NCBI RefSeq assembly: GCF_017309955.1
Contig: NZ_CP021247.1
Span: 558,001-622,000 of the forward strand
Source of the DNA: Novosphingobium sp. KA1
Lineage (GTDB): Bacteria > Pseudomonadota > Alphaproteobacteria > Sphingomonadales > Sphingomonadaceae
Direction of reading: 5' to 3'
Length of the DNA: 64,000 nucleotides
Shown here: positions 41,059-50,716 of the stretch, in pieces
Position numbering within the stretch: position 1 is the stretch's first letter
How the letters are laid out: every line of letters begins with the position of its first letter
The notes under the pieces: generated by a model
Seen by the model: only the letters and a program-made list of their open reading frames with translations
What the model was told of the DNA's origin: nothing
Database searches by the model: none
Program-made: the position numbers and the translations under genes

Positions 41059-41880
41059 ATGGCAGCGATGAGCGAAGAACATCTCTCCCGTATCGACGGC
41101 ATGGCCGGCGCCCGGCGCCATTTCCGCTATTTCGACTACGTGATGGTCGCCTTCGTGGTGATCCTGCTGCTCTCCAACCTGATCGGCGCCGCCAAGCAGG
41201 CGGAAGTCACCTTCCCCGTGTTCGGGCCGATCACGTTCGGCGCGGGCGTGCTGTTCTTCCCGGTGTCCTACATCATCGGCGACGTGCTGACCGAAGTCTA
41301 CGGCTATGCCAATGCCCGCCGTTGCATCTGGGCGGGCTTCTTCGCGCTGCTGTTCATGGTGCTGATGAGCGTGGTGGTGGTGAACATCCCCGCCAATGCC
41401 GAATGGGCGCTTGCCTCGGCCACCTACACCGTCGAGGGCAAGCAGGTGACGGCACCGAACCAGGCCGCCTATTACTCGATCTTCGGCCAGACGCCGCGCA
41501 TTGTCTTCGCCTCGGTCTGCGCGTTCTGGGCGGGTGAGTTTGTCAATTCCTTTGTCCTTGCCCGCATGAAGATCATGACCCAGGGCAAGCACTTGTGGAC
41601 ACGCACCATCGGCTCCACCGTGCTTGGCGAAGGCGTGGACAGCGCGCTGTTCTACCCCCTCGCCTTCCTCGGCGTCGCGGGCTTCACGCCGCATTCCATC
41701 GCTTTCCTTGCAATCACCCAGTGGGCGATCAAGACCGGCTGGGAAGTGGTACTGACCCCGGTGACTTACGTCGTGGTCGGCTGGCTCAAGAAGCGCGAGG
41801 GCGTCGACGTCTACGACAGCAATGTCGACTTCTCCCCCTTCGCCAAGGCGCGCAAGGCCGCGGCTGCAACCAGCGAATAA
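41059..41880 (+). CDS. Queuosine precursor transporter (YhhQ/DUF165)
   Basis: This 273-residue inner-membrane protein has about six segments. YFDYVMVAFVVILLLSNLIGAA, FPVSYIIGDVLTEVYGYANARR and the central FWAGEFVNSFVLARMKIMTQGKHLWTRTIGSTVLGEGVDSALFYP are hallmark blocks of the YhhQ family, which imports queuine precursors such as preQ0 and preQ1. ATG 41059 (MAAMSEEH) is taken; 41068 is equally possible. It lies between the tRNA-Arg gene and recF on the plus strand. Confidence 0.92.
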   Translation: MAAMSEEHLSRIDGMAGARRHFRYFDYVMVAFVVILLLSNLIGAAKQAEVTFPVFGPITFGAGVLFFPVSYIIGDVLTEVYGYANARRCIWAGFFALLFMVLMSVVVVNIPANAEWALASATYTVEGKQVTAPNQAAYYSIFGQTPRIVFASVCAFWAGEFVNSFVLARMKIMTQGKHLWTRTIGSTVLGEGVDSALFYPLAFLGVAGFTPHSIAFLAITQWAIKTGWEVVLTPVTYVVVGWLKKREGVDVYDSNVDFSPFAKARKAAAATSE

Positions 41881-41933
41881 GCCGGCCACACGGCTTGGCA
41901 TGACCGGTCGGCCCCGGTAGGTCCGCCGCAGCC

Positions 41934-43037
41934 ATGCTCGACCGCATCCTCCTGTCCCGCTTCCGCAACCACCGCGAAACCGCGGTGGACGGCACGGCGC
42001 AGTTCAACCTGCTGGTGGGCGAAAACGGCGCGGGCAAGACGAATGTGCTGGAGGCGATCTCGCTGCTGTCGCCGGGACGGGGCCTGCGGCGCGCCGCGCT
42101 GGCCGACGTGCCGGGCCAGCAGTTCGACGGCGGCTTCGCGGTCAGCGCATCGCTGATGGTGCCCGGCAACGAACCCGTTCGCCTCGGCACCGGCGTTACG
42201 GCGGAGCGGCCCGGACGGCGCCTGGTGCAGGTCAACGGCGCCGAGGCTCCTGCAGTGCGGCTGGCCGAATGGCTCTCGATCGGCTGGCTGACCCCGGCGA
42301 TGGACCGCCTTTTTGTCGAGGGCGCCGGGGCACGGCGGCGCTTCCTTGACCGGATGGTCATGGCCATGCGCCCCGACCACGCCAGCCACGCCACCCGCCT
42401 CGAAAACGCCCTGCGCGAACGCAACCGCCTGCTCTCGGGCGAATATGCCCCCGATCCGCGCTGGCTGGACGCGATCGAGAGCCAGCTTTCCGAAGCCGGT
42501 GCCATGGTCGCCGCTGCCCGCGCCGAACTGGTGGAGCGGCTGGAAAGGACACTGGCCGCGCTGCCGGACTCCCCTTTCGCACGCCCCTCGCTGGCCTATC
42601 AGGCGGGTGGACCGATCGAGGCCGAAGCTCTCGCCCGCGCCTTGCGCGATGGCCGCCCCCGCGAACGCGCCGCCCAGCGTACGCTAACCGGCCCGCATCG
42701 CGACGAAGTGCTCGTAACGATGGCGGGCAAGGGGGCGGGCAAAGGCCAGTCTGCCGCCGAATGCTCGACCGGCGAGCAGAAAGCCATGCTGATCGCGATC
42801 ACGCTGGCGCACTCGCAATTGCTGGAGGGCGGCACGCAGCAACGCCCGCGCCTGCTGCTGCTCGACGAAGTGGCCGCCCACCTCGACCCGCTGCGCCGCG
42901 AAGCCCTGTTCGATCGCCTCCGCGCCGGATCGGCGCAAGTCTGGCTGACGGGCACCGAACTGGCCCCGTTCGAGGCCATCGCCGCGGAAGCGGCGATATG
43001 GGAAGTCAGCGGCGGCGCGGTGCGACGGCTGGATTAA
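41934..43037 (+). CDS. recF: DNA replication and repair protein RecF
   Basis: This 367-residue ABC-type ATPase has Walker A GENGAGKTN (~29–37) in the RecF N-terminus (LDRILLSRFRNHRE). The signature STGEQKAMLIAITLAHSQLLEGG and Walker B LLLLDEVAAHLDPLRREALF lie near the C-terminus. RecF loads RecA at ssDNA gaps with RecO and RecR. The gene starts 53 bases after the YhhQ-like gene on the same strand. It ends by overlapping the convergent esterase gene by 4 bases. Confidence 0.96.
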   Translation: MLDRILLSRFRNHRETAVDGTAQFNLLVGENGAGKTNVLEAISLLSPGRGLRRAALADVPGQQFDGGFAVSASLMVPGNEPVRLGTGVTAERPGRRLVQVNGAEAPAVRLAEWLSIGWLTPAMDRLFVEGAGARRRFLDRMVMAMRPDHASHATRLENALRERNRLLSGEYAPDPRWLDAIESQLSEAGAMVAAARAELVERLERTLAALPDSPFARPSLAYQAGGPIEAEALARALRDGRPRERAAQRTLTGPHRDEVLVTMAGKGAGKGQSAAECSTGEQKAMLIAITLAHSQLLEGGTQQRPRLLLLDEVAAHLDPLRREALFDRLRAGSAQVWLTGTELAPFEAIAAEAAIWEVSGGAVRRLD

Positions 43038-43783
43038 CGGCCTGCACCAGCCTGCTTCGGCCCGGACTTCTTCGGCCCTGACTTCTTAGGCAATGCATCC
43101 GCGACGTCGTCGACGGTTGCCGTGACGATTTCCTCCACCCCGATGGCGGTGGGATGGACGTGGTCCTTCTGCAGCAGGTCCGGCTTGTCGATCACCGGCT
43201 GGAGGAAGAACGGCACCAGCACGGCGCCGTATTTCTGGGCAAGCTGCGGGTAGATCGGGTTGAACTGCGCGGCATAGTCCTTGCCCAGATTGGGCGCGGC
43301 CATCATCCCCAGCAGCACGGCGCGGATGCCCTCGTCCTTGAGCCGCTTCAGGATCGCCTCAAGGTTCCGGCGCGTCTGTTCCGGCGGCAGCGAGCGCAGC
43401 ATGTCGTTGCCGCCAAGGCTGATGATCGCCAGTTCAGGCTTCACCGGCTGGCTCTTGAGCGTGAAGTCCAGCCGCTCCAGCCCGGCCGCCGTGGTATCTC
43501 CCGAGACACCGGCGTTGGTGATCCGCGCGTTGATCCCGCGTGCCCGCAGGGCATTTTCCAGCCGCGCGGGGTAGCTTTCGCCATCCTCCAGCCCATAGCC
43601 CGCCAGCAGCGAATCCCCGAAGGCCAGGATCGGCCGCTCCGGCCCCATCACCGGGATCGATGGCGGTGCGTCAAGCGCGCTGGTGCTCTGCTCGGACGCA
43701 GGCGAGGCACCCTTGTCGCAGGCACTCAGGGCGAGAGGCAGGATGGACACAGCCCCGAGAAGGACGATCGCTTTGGCGCGCAA
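43034..43783 (-). CDS. tesA: GDSL arylesterase/lysophospholipase (TesA-like), predicted lipoprotein
   Basis: This 249-residue SGNH hydrolase has block I FGDSLLAGYGL with the nucleophile Ser, block II NAGVSGDTTAAG, block III SLGGNDMLRS, and the catalytic Asp–His in DHVHPTAIG. The C-terminal tail is Lys/Pro-rich with KKSGP repeated. I start it at the TTG at 43783, which has GGAGAA just upstream and yields RAKAIVLLGAVSILPLALSAC, a lipoprotein signal with an LSAC lipobox. It is divergent from ybbA, the conserved tesA–ybbA–ybbP arrangement. Confidence 0.9.
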   Translation of the reverse strand: MRAKAIVLLGAVSILPLALSACDKGASPASEQSTSALDAPPSIPVMGPERPILAFGDSLLAGYGLEDGESYPARLENALRARGINARITNAGVSGDTTAAGLERLDFTLKSQPVKPELAIISLGGNDMLRSLPPEQTRRNLEAILKRLKDEGIRAVLLGMMAAPNLGKDYAAQFNPIYPQLAQKYGAVLVPFFLQPVIDKPDLLQKDHVHPTAIGVEEIVTATVDDVADALPKKSGPKKSGPKQAGAGR

Positions 43784-43831
43784 GGGTTTCTCCGGTGAAA
43801 TGACTTGTGGAACGGCAAGCTGCACACCCAT

Positions 43832-44551
43832 ATGGGGTACGTGACCGATCCTGCCCAGCCCCCCTCCGCCACCCTCTCCGTCCATGCGCAAGACTTGCGG
43901 CTTACGTTAGGAAGCGGCGACAGTGCGGTGGAAATCCTGAAAGGCATCGACCTTGCGGTGCCGCAGGGGCAGACGCTGGCACTGCTGGGGCCATCGGGTT
44001 CGGGCAAGTCGTCGCTGATGTCGGTGCTGTCCGGGCTGGAGCGGGCCTCCTCCGGCGCGCTGCATGTCGCGGGACAGAACTTTTCGGCGATGGACGAGGA
44101 TGCTCTTGCCCGTTCGCGGCGCGGCCGGATCGGCGTGGTGCTTCAGGCCTTCCACTTGCTGCCGACGATGACCGCACTGGAAAACGTGATGACGCCGCTG
44201 GAACTCGCCGGGATCGACGGCGCGCGTGAGCGGGCGGAGGCGGAACTCGCCGCCGTCGGGCTTGGCCACCGCCTCCACCATTACCCGGCGCAGCTTTCGG
44301 GCGGCGAGCAGCAGCGCGTGGCGATTGCCCGCGCGCTTGCGCCGCGCCCCTCGCTGGTTTTCGCGGACGAGCCGACCGGCAACCTCGATGCGGCGACCGG
44401 CCATACCATCGTCGACCTGCTCTTCGCCCGCCGCGCCGAAGCCGGGGCAACCCTGCTGATCATCACCCACGACAAAAGCCTCGCGCACCGCTGCGAGCGC
44501 GTGGTGACGCTGGCCGATGGCCGGATCGCGAGCGACACGCTTGCTGACTGA
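43832..44551 (+). CDS. ybbA: ABC transporter ATP-binding protein YbbA
   Basis: This protein of about 239 residues has Walker A GPSGSGKSSL (~57–66), the Q loop VVLQAFHLLPTMTALENVM, signature LSGGEQQRVAIARAL and Walker B LVFADEPTGNLD. The FADEPTGNLD form and overall length fit the LolD/FtsE/MacB-type ATPases that pair with FtsX-like permeases. The permease gene overlaps it by 35 bases downstream. It is divergent from the TesA-like esterase, whose start is only 48 bases away. The true start is uncertain among TTG 43805, ATG 43832 and GTG 43841. Confidence 0.9.
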   Translation: MGYVTDPAQPPSATLSVHAQDLRLTLGSGDSAVEILKGIDLAVPQGQTLALLGPSGSGKSSLMSVLSGLERASSGALHVAGQNFSAMDEDALARSRRGRIGVVLQAFHLLPTMTALENVMTPLELAGIDGARERAEAELAAVGLGHRLHHYPAQLSGGEQQRVAIARALAPRPSLVFADEPTGNLDAATGHTIVDLLFARRAEAGATLLIITHDKSLAHRCERVVTLADGRIASDTLAD

Positions 44552-47072
44552 ACGCACGATCTCCTGGCGGACCGCGTGGACGCTGGCCCGGCGTGACCTG
44601 TCGGCACGGTTCAAGGGCCTGCGACTGCTGCTGGTCTGCCTGTTCCTCGGCGTCGGCGCGCTGGCGGCGATCGGCAGCCTCACCGGATCGATCGAGCACG
44701 AACTGGTCGCGCGCGGGCGGCAGGTGCTGGGCGGTGACGTTGAGCTGCGGACATGGCAGCGCACGCTCTCCGAGGCGGAGATGAAGGCGCTGGCCTCCTA
44801 TGGCACGGTTTCGCGGGGCTACCGCCTGCAGGCCATCGTCCGCAAGGGAGACCTTACCGCGCCCGTGGCGCTGAAATCGGTGGATGCCGGCTGGCCGCTC
44901 TATGGCCGCCTGACGCTGCAGGACGGCCGCAAAGTCGGCGCTCCGCCAGAGGGGACGATCTGGCTGGCCGAGGGCACCGCGGCGCGGCTCGAAGTGAAGC
45001 CGGGTGACACCGTGACGGTGGCCGAAGTGCCCCAGAAGGTCGGCGGGATCATCGCCAGCGATCCCGAAACGCTCTCCGAGGGCTTTTCCTTCGGCGACAC
45101 CGCGATCACGGCGCTGTCCCTGCCCGACCGCGCCGGGTTGACTGCCACCGGCGCGATGTATCGCAGCGCGGTGCGTGTGAAGTTCGCCGATCCCGCGCGC
45201 GATCCCGACGCGGTCGTGGATACACTCAAGCATCAGTTCGGCGATGCCGCTTTCGAAACCCGTACCCGCAAGGCCGCCTCGCCTTCCACGCAGCGCTTTG
45301 TCAGCCGGATGGGCCAGTTCCTCTCGCTGGTGGGGCTTGCCGCGCTGGCGATTGCCGGGATCGGCATCGGCGGCGGAGTGTCCTCCTACCTCGAAGCGCG
45401 GCGCAGCAGCATCGCCACCCTCAAGGTGCTGGGCGCGACGAGCCGTGACATCGCCCGTGTCTACCTCCTCCAGGTCGGCGCGGCGGCGCTGGCGGGAAGC
45501 CTGGCCGGCCTCGTCGTGGGGGTAGCGGTGACGCCGCTGCTCTCCCATGCGCTGGGCACCTTGCTGCCGGTGGAGGCGGGTTTCACATTCTCCCCCTTCG
45601 CCCTGCTGACTGCGGCAGCCTATGGCCTGCTGGTCGCGTTGGTCTTCGCCGCCCCGCCGCTGGCCCGCGCGCGCAGTTTTCCGGCGATGGCGCTGATGCG
45701 CGCCCGCGTCTCGCCGCTGGCGGCGCGAAGAATGGCATGGGCGCTGCCGGTGGGACTCGGCCTTGCCGCGATCGCCGCGCTGGCCATGCTCAATGCCGCA
45801 CAGCCGCTGGTGACGGCGGGCTTCCTGGGCGGCGCTTCGGTCATGCTCGGCCTGCTGGCCCTGCTCGGCAGCGGCATCCGGCATCTGGCCGCGCGCCTGC
45901 CGCGTCCGCGCGACCCACTGCTGCGGGCGGGGCTCGCCAATCTCCATCGCCCCGGCGCGCAGACCGGCGCGCTGGTGACGGCGCTGGGTTTCGGGCTTTC
46001 AGCGTTCGTGCTGATCGCGGGCGTGCAGACCAGCCTCGACGCCAATATCCGCAAGAGCGTGCCCGACCGCGCGCCCGACTACTTCGTGCTCGATATCCCG
46101 CAGGACGGCGCCCAGGCCTTCCACGATCTGGTCGAGCGCGAGATTCCGGGCGCCACGGCCCACATCGTCCCCAACTTGCGCGGCCGCATCCTCGCCTTCG
46201 GCCCCAAGGACCACATGACGCGCGTCGCCGACATGAAGGACATCCCGGACGAGGCCTGGGCGCTTAAGGGCGAACGCGGCCTGACCTATTCGGCCTACCT
46301 TCCCGAAGGCAGCACCGTAACCTCCGGCCAATGGTGGCCGCCGATCTGGCGCGGCGAGCCGCTGGTCTCGCTGGACGAGAAATTCGCCCAGTCGGTTGGC
46401 CTCAAGGTGGGTGACTATGTGACCGTCAGCCTGCTCGGCGTGGAACGCACCGCGAAAGTGGCGGCGCTGCGCCGGATCGACTGGGACACGATGGGGCTGA
46501 ACTTCGTACTGGTGTTCTCCCCCAACACGCTGGCCGATGCCCCGCACAAGCTGGCCGCGACCATCCAGGCGCCGCCGGGCCACGACGGCGCCCGGTTGCT
46601 GCCGCGCCTCGCCCGCATGTTCCCGTCGAGTTCGGTGATCGAGACCGGCACCGTGCTGGGCCAGGCGCGCGACCTGCTCGACCAGATGAGCGTGGCGATC
46701 CTAGCCGCCGCCTCGGTGGCGGTGCTGGCAGGCCTGGCGGTACTGCTGGGTGCCATCGCCGCCGCGCGGGCCAGCCGCACGTACGACAACGTGATCCTGC
46801 GCGTGCTCGGCGCCAGCCGGGGCCAGCTGCTGACGATCCAGCTGGTCGAATATGGTCTGCTGTCGCTGGTACTGGCCACGGTCGCGCTAGTTCTGGGCAG
46901 CGCTATGGCCTGGGCAGTGATCGTCAAGCTGTTCGAATTCGACTGGCTGCCCGACTGGCCCCGTATCCTGGCGGTACTGGGCGCCGGGCTTGTCCTCGTG
47001 CTGGCATTCGCCCTCGCCGGTTCGCAGCCGCTGCTACGGGCCAAACCGGCAAGGGCGCTGAGGGAACTATAG
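44517..47072 (+). CDS. ybbP: ABC transporter permease YbbP (FtsX-type, fused)
   Basis: This 851-residue protein has ten or so membrane segments. An N-terminal segment (GLRLLLVCLFLGVGALAAIGSLTGSI) precedes a periplasmic MacB-like domain and an FtsX domain (SLVGLAALAIAGIGIGGGVSSYLEARRSSIATLKVLGATSRDI). A second half repeats the plan and ends with another FtsX domain (NVILRVLGASRGQLLTIQLVEYG). This duplicated architecture is the YbbP family, the partner of YbbA, thought to be a mechanotransmission or lipid/lipoprotein-handling complex acting with TesA. The start overlaps ybbA by 35 bases, so the two are translationally coupled. Confidence 0.92.
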   Translation: MAGSRATRLLTERTISWRTAWTLARRDLSARFKGLRLLLVCLFLGVGALAAIGSLTGSIEHELVARGRQVLGGDVELRTWQRTLSEAEMKALASYGTVSRGYRLQAIVRKGDLTAPVALKSVDAGWPLYGRLTLQDGRKVGAPPEGTIWLAEGTAARLEVKPGDTVTVAEVPQKVGGIIASDPETLSEGFSFGDTAITALSLPDRAGLTATGAMYRSAVRVKFADPARDPDAVVDTLKHQFGDAAFETRTRKAASPSTQRFVSRMGQFLSLVGLAALAIAGIGIGGGVSSYLEARRSSIATLKVLGATSRDIARVYLLQVGAAALAGSLAGLVVGVAVTPLLSHALGTLLPVEAGFTFSPFALLTAAAYGLLVALVFAAPPLARARSFPAMALMRARVSPLAARRMAWALPVGLGLAAIAALAMLNAAQPLVTAGFLGGASVMLGLLALLGSGIRHLAARLPRPRDPLLRAGLANLHRPGAQTGALVTALGFGLSAFVLIAGVQTSLDANIRKSVPDRAPDYFVLDIPQDGAQAFHDLVEREIPGATAHIVPNLRGRILAFGPKDHMTRVADMKDIPDEAWALKGERGLTYSAYLPEGSTVTSGQWWPPIWRGEPLVSLDEKFAQSVGLKVGDYVTVSLLGVERTAKVAALRRIDWDTMGLNFVLVFSPNTLADAPHKLAATIQAPPGHDGARLLPRLARMFPSSSVIETGTVLGQARDLLDQMSVAILAAASVAVLAGLAVLLGAIAAARASRTYDNVILRVLGASRGQLLTIQLVEYGLLSLVLATVALVLGSAMAWAVIVKLFEFDWLPDWPRILAVLGAGLVLVLAFALAGSQPLLRAKPARALREL

Positions 47073-47076
47073 GCCA

Positions 47077-47116
47077 CAAAAAAGGCCCCGAGAGGATCAT
47101 TCCACCCCGGGGCCTT
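47077..47116 (-). terminator. Terminator for the DUF805 gene (facing ybbP)
   Basis: aaggccccg (47082–47090) pairs with cggggcctt (47108–47116). Read on the minus strand it is followed by a T6 run, so it terminates the DUF805 transcript and may also stop ybbP. Confidence 0.8.
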
Positions 47117-47142
47117 CCCTTTATTTCGCCTCGCTTGCGCCC

Positions 47143-47607
47143 TCAGGCAAAGACGTCGGCGCCGGTGGGATCGAGGGGATCGTCACCGAAACGGTTGGGA
47201 CCGGGCGTGCCAGGCAGGCACATGATGACCAGCGAGGCGATGCTGGCGATCCAGCCGACCATCGGGATTAAGCCTGCGAGAAAGAACCCCAGATACCACC
47301 AGCCGCTCATGTCCCGGTCATGGAAACGACGCACCGTCACCGCCAGCGACGGAACGATGATCGCCAGCCAGTAGATGCCCAGAATCGACATCGGCACGAT
47401 CATGCTGGCGGTGAACAAGGCCGAAGGGCCGGCGCCGTTCTCGATGTCCTGGAAGAGATTAAACGAGAATGCGAAGGCCAGGAACACCGCGCCCAGCACC
47501 ATCATCACGAGAAAGTTGAGAAGCGCGAACGCCCAATACTCGCCGCGCGCCGACCTGCCCTTGAAATCGGCAAAGCGCCGGAACGGCAGGATCATATTCT
47601 GAAGCAT
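47143..47607 (-). CDS. DUF805 family membrane protein
   Basis: This protein of about 154 residues starts with the DUF805 signature MILPFRRFADFKGRSARGEYWAFALLNFL. Three to four hydrophobic segments follow, with LAVTVRRFHDRDMSGWWYLGFF, the second family motif. The C-terminus is a short hydrophilic GTPGPNRFGDDPLDP tail, also typical. DUF805 proteins are inner-membrane proteins of unknown function. The start at 47607 has aaggggga 5 bases before it. Confidence 0.88.
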   Translation of the reverse strand: MLQNMILPFRRFADFKGRSARGEYWAFALLNFLVMMVLGAVFLAFAFSFNLFQDIENGAGPSALFTASMIVPMSILGIYWLAIIVPSLAVTVRRFHDRDMSGWWYLGFFLAGLIPMVGWIASIASLVIMCLPGTPGPNRFGDDPLDPTGADVFA

Positions 47608-48141
47608 GTATTCCCCCTTGAAATTCAGGAAGATATACTTGCCCATCAGGATCGTGGCGGCAAGCAAAATGGGGCGCACATTGCTGCGCGCCCCTTGTCA
47701 GTCTGCAATCCGCGCGTCTCCTCCCCGCAGCGCACGAACCGCTTTCACGTTCCGGACTTATGCCGGTAACGCGCCGCCGTGTCGTGGGACACGGCTGGTT
47801 CCTCCTGATGTTTGCAAGCCTGAAGAAGATCCGCCAGAACCTGTCCGACATCTTCGGACCGATCTTCTGGCGGGAACCCCAGCCTTCCTCTCAACCGACG
47901 CCCGGAACTTGTCGCTGTTCCGATCCGCCTTATTCTTTCGTTGCCGCCACTCTATCGGTTTGCCCAAGGCTTACAATCACTCGAAAGTCGGATTCGGAGA
48001 CTTTCCGGCCAGCGTGACGGGAATGTCACATGTCGGCGCGTCGCGCCCCGCTTGCCGAAACAGACCATTTCGGTTAAGGGCGCGCCAATTTTGCGGCGCA
48101 GCAGGCGCTGCTGGCCAACTCCTCGAACCGATAGGCAACGC
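47608..48141. other. Intergenic region before typA
   Basis: A gap of 534 bases with no convincing gene between the divergent DUF805 gene and typA. Short frames here change codon character and have no recognisable motif. It should contain both promoters, but I could not isolate clean boxes. Confidence 0.45.
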
Positions 48142-49971
48142 ATGTCCGCCCCGCTTCCCTTGCGCAATATCGCAATCATTGCGCACGTCGACCACGGCAA
48201 GACCACCCTCGTCGACCAGCTTTTCCGCCAGTCCGGCACCTTCCGTGACAACCAGCGCGTCGAAGAACGCGCCATGGACTCGAACGACCTCGAAAAGGAA
48301 CGCGGGATCACCATCCTTGCGAAGCCGACCTCGATCGAGTGGAACGGCTACCGCATCAACATCGTCGACACGCCCGGCCACGCCGACTTCGGCGCCGAAG
48401 TGGAACGCATCCTCTCGATGGTCGACGGCGTGATCCTGCTGGTCGACTCGTCGGAAGGCGCGATGCCGCAGACCAAGTTCGTCACCGGCAAGGCGCTCGG
48501 CCTCGGCCTCAAGCCGATCGTCGTCGTCAACAAGATCGACCGTCCCGACGGCCGCCACGCCGAAGTGCTGGACGAAGTGTTCGACCTCTTCGTCAGCCTC
48601 GACGCCAACGACGAGCAGCTCGACTTCCCGACCCTCTACGCCTCGGGCCGCAACGGCTACGCCAGCTACGATCCGGACGCGCGCGAAGGCACGCTGACCC
48701 CGCTGTTCGAAAAGATCGTCGAGCACGTCCCCGCGCCGAACCTCGACGTCGACGCGCCGTTCTCGTTCCTCGCCACCCTGCTGGACCGCGACAACTTCAT
48801 GGGCCGCGTCCTCACCGGCCGCGTCCAGTCGGGCACGCTCAAGGTCAACGACCCGATCCGCGCCATCGACGCCGACGGCAAGGTGATCGAAGTGGGCCGC
48901 GCCTCCAAGGTGCTGACCTTCCGCGGCCTCGACCGCGTGCCGGTCGACGAAGCCCGCGCCGGTGACATCATCGCGCTGGCCGGTCTCGAAAAGGCCACCG
49001 TCGCCAACACCATCGCCGCCCCCGAAGTGAGCGTGCCGATCAAGGCCCAGCCGATCGATCCGCCGACCCTGGCGATGCGATTCGCGGTCAACGATTCGCC
49101 GCTCGCCGGCCGTGAAGGCGACAAGGTGACCAGCCGCATGATCCGCGACCGCCTGATGCGCGAAGCGGAAACCAACGTCGCCATCCGCGTCACCGAATCG
49201 GCCGACAAGGACAGCTTCGAAGTTGCCGGCCGCGGCGAACTGCAGCTGGGCGTCGTGATCGAGACGATGCGCCGGGAAGGCTTCGAACTGGGCATCAGCC
49301 GCCCGCGCGTGCTGTTCGGCACCGACGAGAACGGTGGCCGCACCGAGCCTTACGAAACCGTCGTGATCGACGTGGACGACGAATTCTCGGGCACCGTCGT
49401 CGAGAAGATGCAGCGCCGCAAGGCCGAGCTTACCGACATGCGTCCTTCGGGCGCCGGCAAGACCCGCATCACTTTCTCGGCCCCCTCGCGCGGTCTGATC
49501 GGCTACCACGGCGAGTTCCTCTCGGACACCCGCGGCACCGGCATCATGAACCGCCTGTTCGAGAAGTACGACAGCCACAAGGGCCCGATCGAAGGCCGCC
49601 TCAACGGCGTGCTGATCTCGAACGGCACCGGTGAAGCCGTCGGCTACGCGCTGAACAGCCTCGAAGATCGCGGCATCCTGTTCGTGAAGCCGCAGGAAAA
49701 GATCTACGAGGGCATGATCATCGGCGAGAACGCCAAGCCCGACGATCTCGAAGTGAACCCGATGAAGTCGAAGCAGCTGACGAACTTCCGTTCGACCGGC
49801 AAGGACGACGCCATCCGCCTCACGCCCCCCAAGGTCATGACGCTGGAACAGGCGATCGCCTACATCGACGACGACGAAATGGTCGAAGTGACCCCGCAGT
49901 CGGTCCGTCTGCGCAAGGCGATCCTCGATCCGCACGAGCGCAAGAAGGCGAACCGCAAGAAGGACGCCTGA
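48142..49971 (+). CDS. typA: Translational GTPase TypA/BipA
   Basis: This 609-residue translational GTPase has G1 [10 protein letters not shown] (~14–23), switch I with RGITI, G3 DTPGHADFG and G4 [13 protein letters not shown]. Domains II and III follow, then the BipA-specific C-terminal domain ([23 protein letters not shown]..). It acts on ribosomes in stress and large-subunit assembly. The longer frame from 47941 is not coding in character. The start at 48142 gives [19 protein letters not shown], matching the family. A strong terminator follows. Confidence 0.97.
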   Translation: MSAPLPLRNIAIIAHVDHGKTTLVDQLFRQSGTFRDNQRVEERAMDSNDLEKERGITILAKPTSIEWNGYRINIVDTPGHADFGAEVERILSMVDGVILLVDSSEGAMPQTKFVTGKALGLGLKPIVVVNKIDRPDGRHAEVLDEVFDLFVSLDANDEQLDFPTLYASGRNGYASYDPDAREGTLTPLFEKIVEHVPAPNLDVDAPFSFLATLLDRDNFMGRVLTGRVQSGTLKVNDPIRAIDADGKVIEVGRASKVLTFRGLDRVPVDEARAGDIIALAGLEKATVANTIAAPEVSVPIKAQPIDPPTLAMRFAVNDSPLAGREGDKVTSRMIRDRLMREAETNVAIRVTESADKDSFEVAGRGELQLGVVIETMRREGFELGISRPRVLFGTDENGGRTEPYETVVIDVDDEFSGTVVEKMQRRKAELTDMRPSGAGKTRITFSAPSRGLIGYHGEFLSDTRGTGIMNRLFEKYDSHKGPIEGRLNGVLISNGTGEAVGYALNSLEDRGILFVKPQEKIYEGMIIGENAKPDDLEVNPMKSKQLTNFRSTGKDDAIRLTPPKVMTLEQAIAYIDDDEMVEVTPQSVRLRKAILDPHERKKANRKKDA

Positions 49972-49980
49972 TCCCGAAAC

Positions 49981-50017
49981 AAAAAACCCCGCCGGCGCAA
50001 TCCGGCGGGTTTTTTTG
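49981..50017. terminator. Rho-independent terminator after typA
   Basis: cccgccgg and ccggcggg form the stem around cgcaat, preceded by a run of A and followed by T7. It is symmetric enough to serve the convergent PilZ gene too. Confidence 0.93.
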
Positions 50018-50042
50018 TTGTACGTCTGAAGAATCTTGCGGG

Positions 50043-50453
50043 TTAAAGGCTGGAGCCGCCCTGCACCCAGTTGCGCGCTGCCTGGCGCAGCAAGTCGGTA
50101 TCGCGCGGCAGGTGCGCATTATCGTCCAGCGCGCGTGTGCCGAGCAGGATGCCCTCGGAAATCGGATCGAAGAAGGCCACGCCGCAATATTGCCCGCGGG
50201 TCCACACAACTTCGCCGAAAGCCTCGAACTTGCCCCATTCGAGCAGGACTTCCCCCCCGACCTTGAGCAATGCATCGGTGGCGATCTTCGCGCCGCTCAG
50301 CGACAGGTCGGCAAGGATGCCCACCTTGGTCTGCGTGCGTGTCACCACCCGAACGGGCAGGCGCACGCGTAACCGGCTTCGGGCCCGACGCCCGCGATCG
50401 GCACCCTGGACGCCGCCTGACGAGAATTGCGAACCGGAGGGGACTTCAGTCAT
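50043..50453 (-). CDS. PilZ domain protein 2
   Basis: This 136-residue protein has an Arg-rich N-terminus (RGRRARSRLRVRLPVRVV) and DLSLSGAKI at ~49–57, the two c-di-GMP contact motifs of PilZ. LLEWGKFEAFGEVVWTRGQYCGVAFFD then completes the barrel, and a short Ala/Arg-rich tail follows. It is a stand-alone PilZ adaptor, convergent with typA. It shows the same general plan as the protein at 3499–3819 but low sequence similarity to it. Confidence 0.87.
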   Translation of the reverse strand: MTEVPSGSQFSSGGVQGADRGRRARSRLRVRLPVRVVTRTQTKVGILADLSLSGAKIATDALLKVGGEVLLEWGKFEAFGEVVWTRGQYCGVAFFDPISEGILLGTRALDDNAHLPRDTDLLRQAARNWVQGGSSL

Positions 50454-50716
50454 AGTGTAATCTTGCCATTGTCTTGCCTAGCCACACGTTTGCGCGGGTC
50501 TAGTGGAACTGCCTTAGACACTCCGGCTTGGCCGCAGCCCGGGCCCATGGGAAACACGCCCCGTCCCCACGGGTTCCTTCGGCAGTTCATTATAGGGAGC
50601 CGGCGCTGCGCGATGGACGCCGGCCTGCGCGAAAATATCTTCCCCATGCTTCCATGTTTGCGCTTTGCCGTTAGACCTCTCGTCCGGGCGCAATCGGAAC
50701 CGGAACAGACAGGCAG

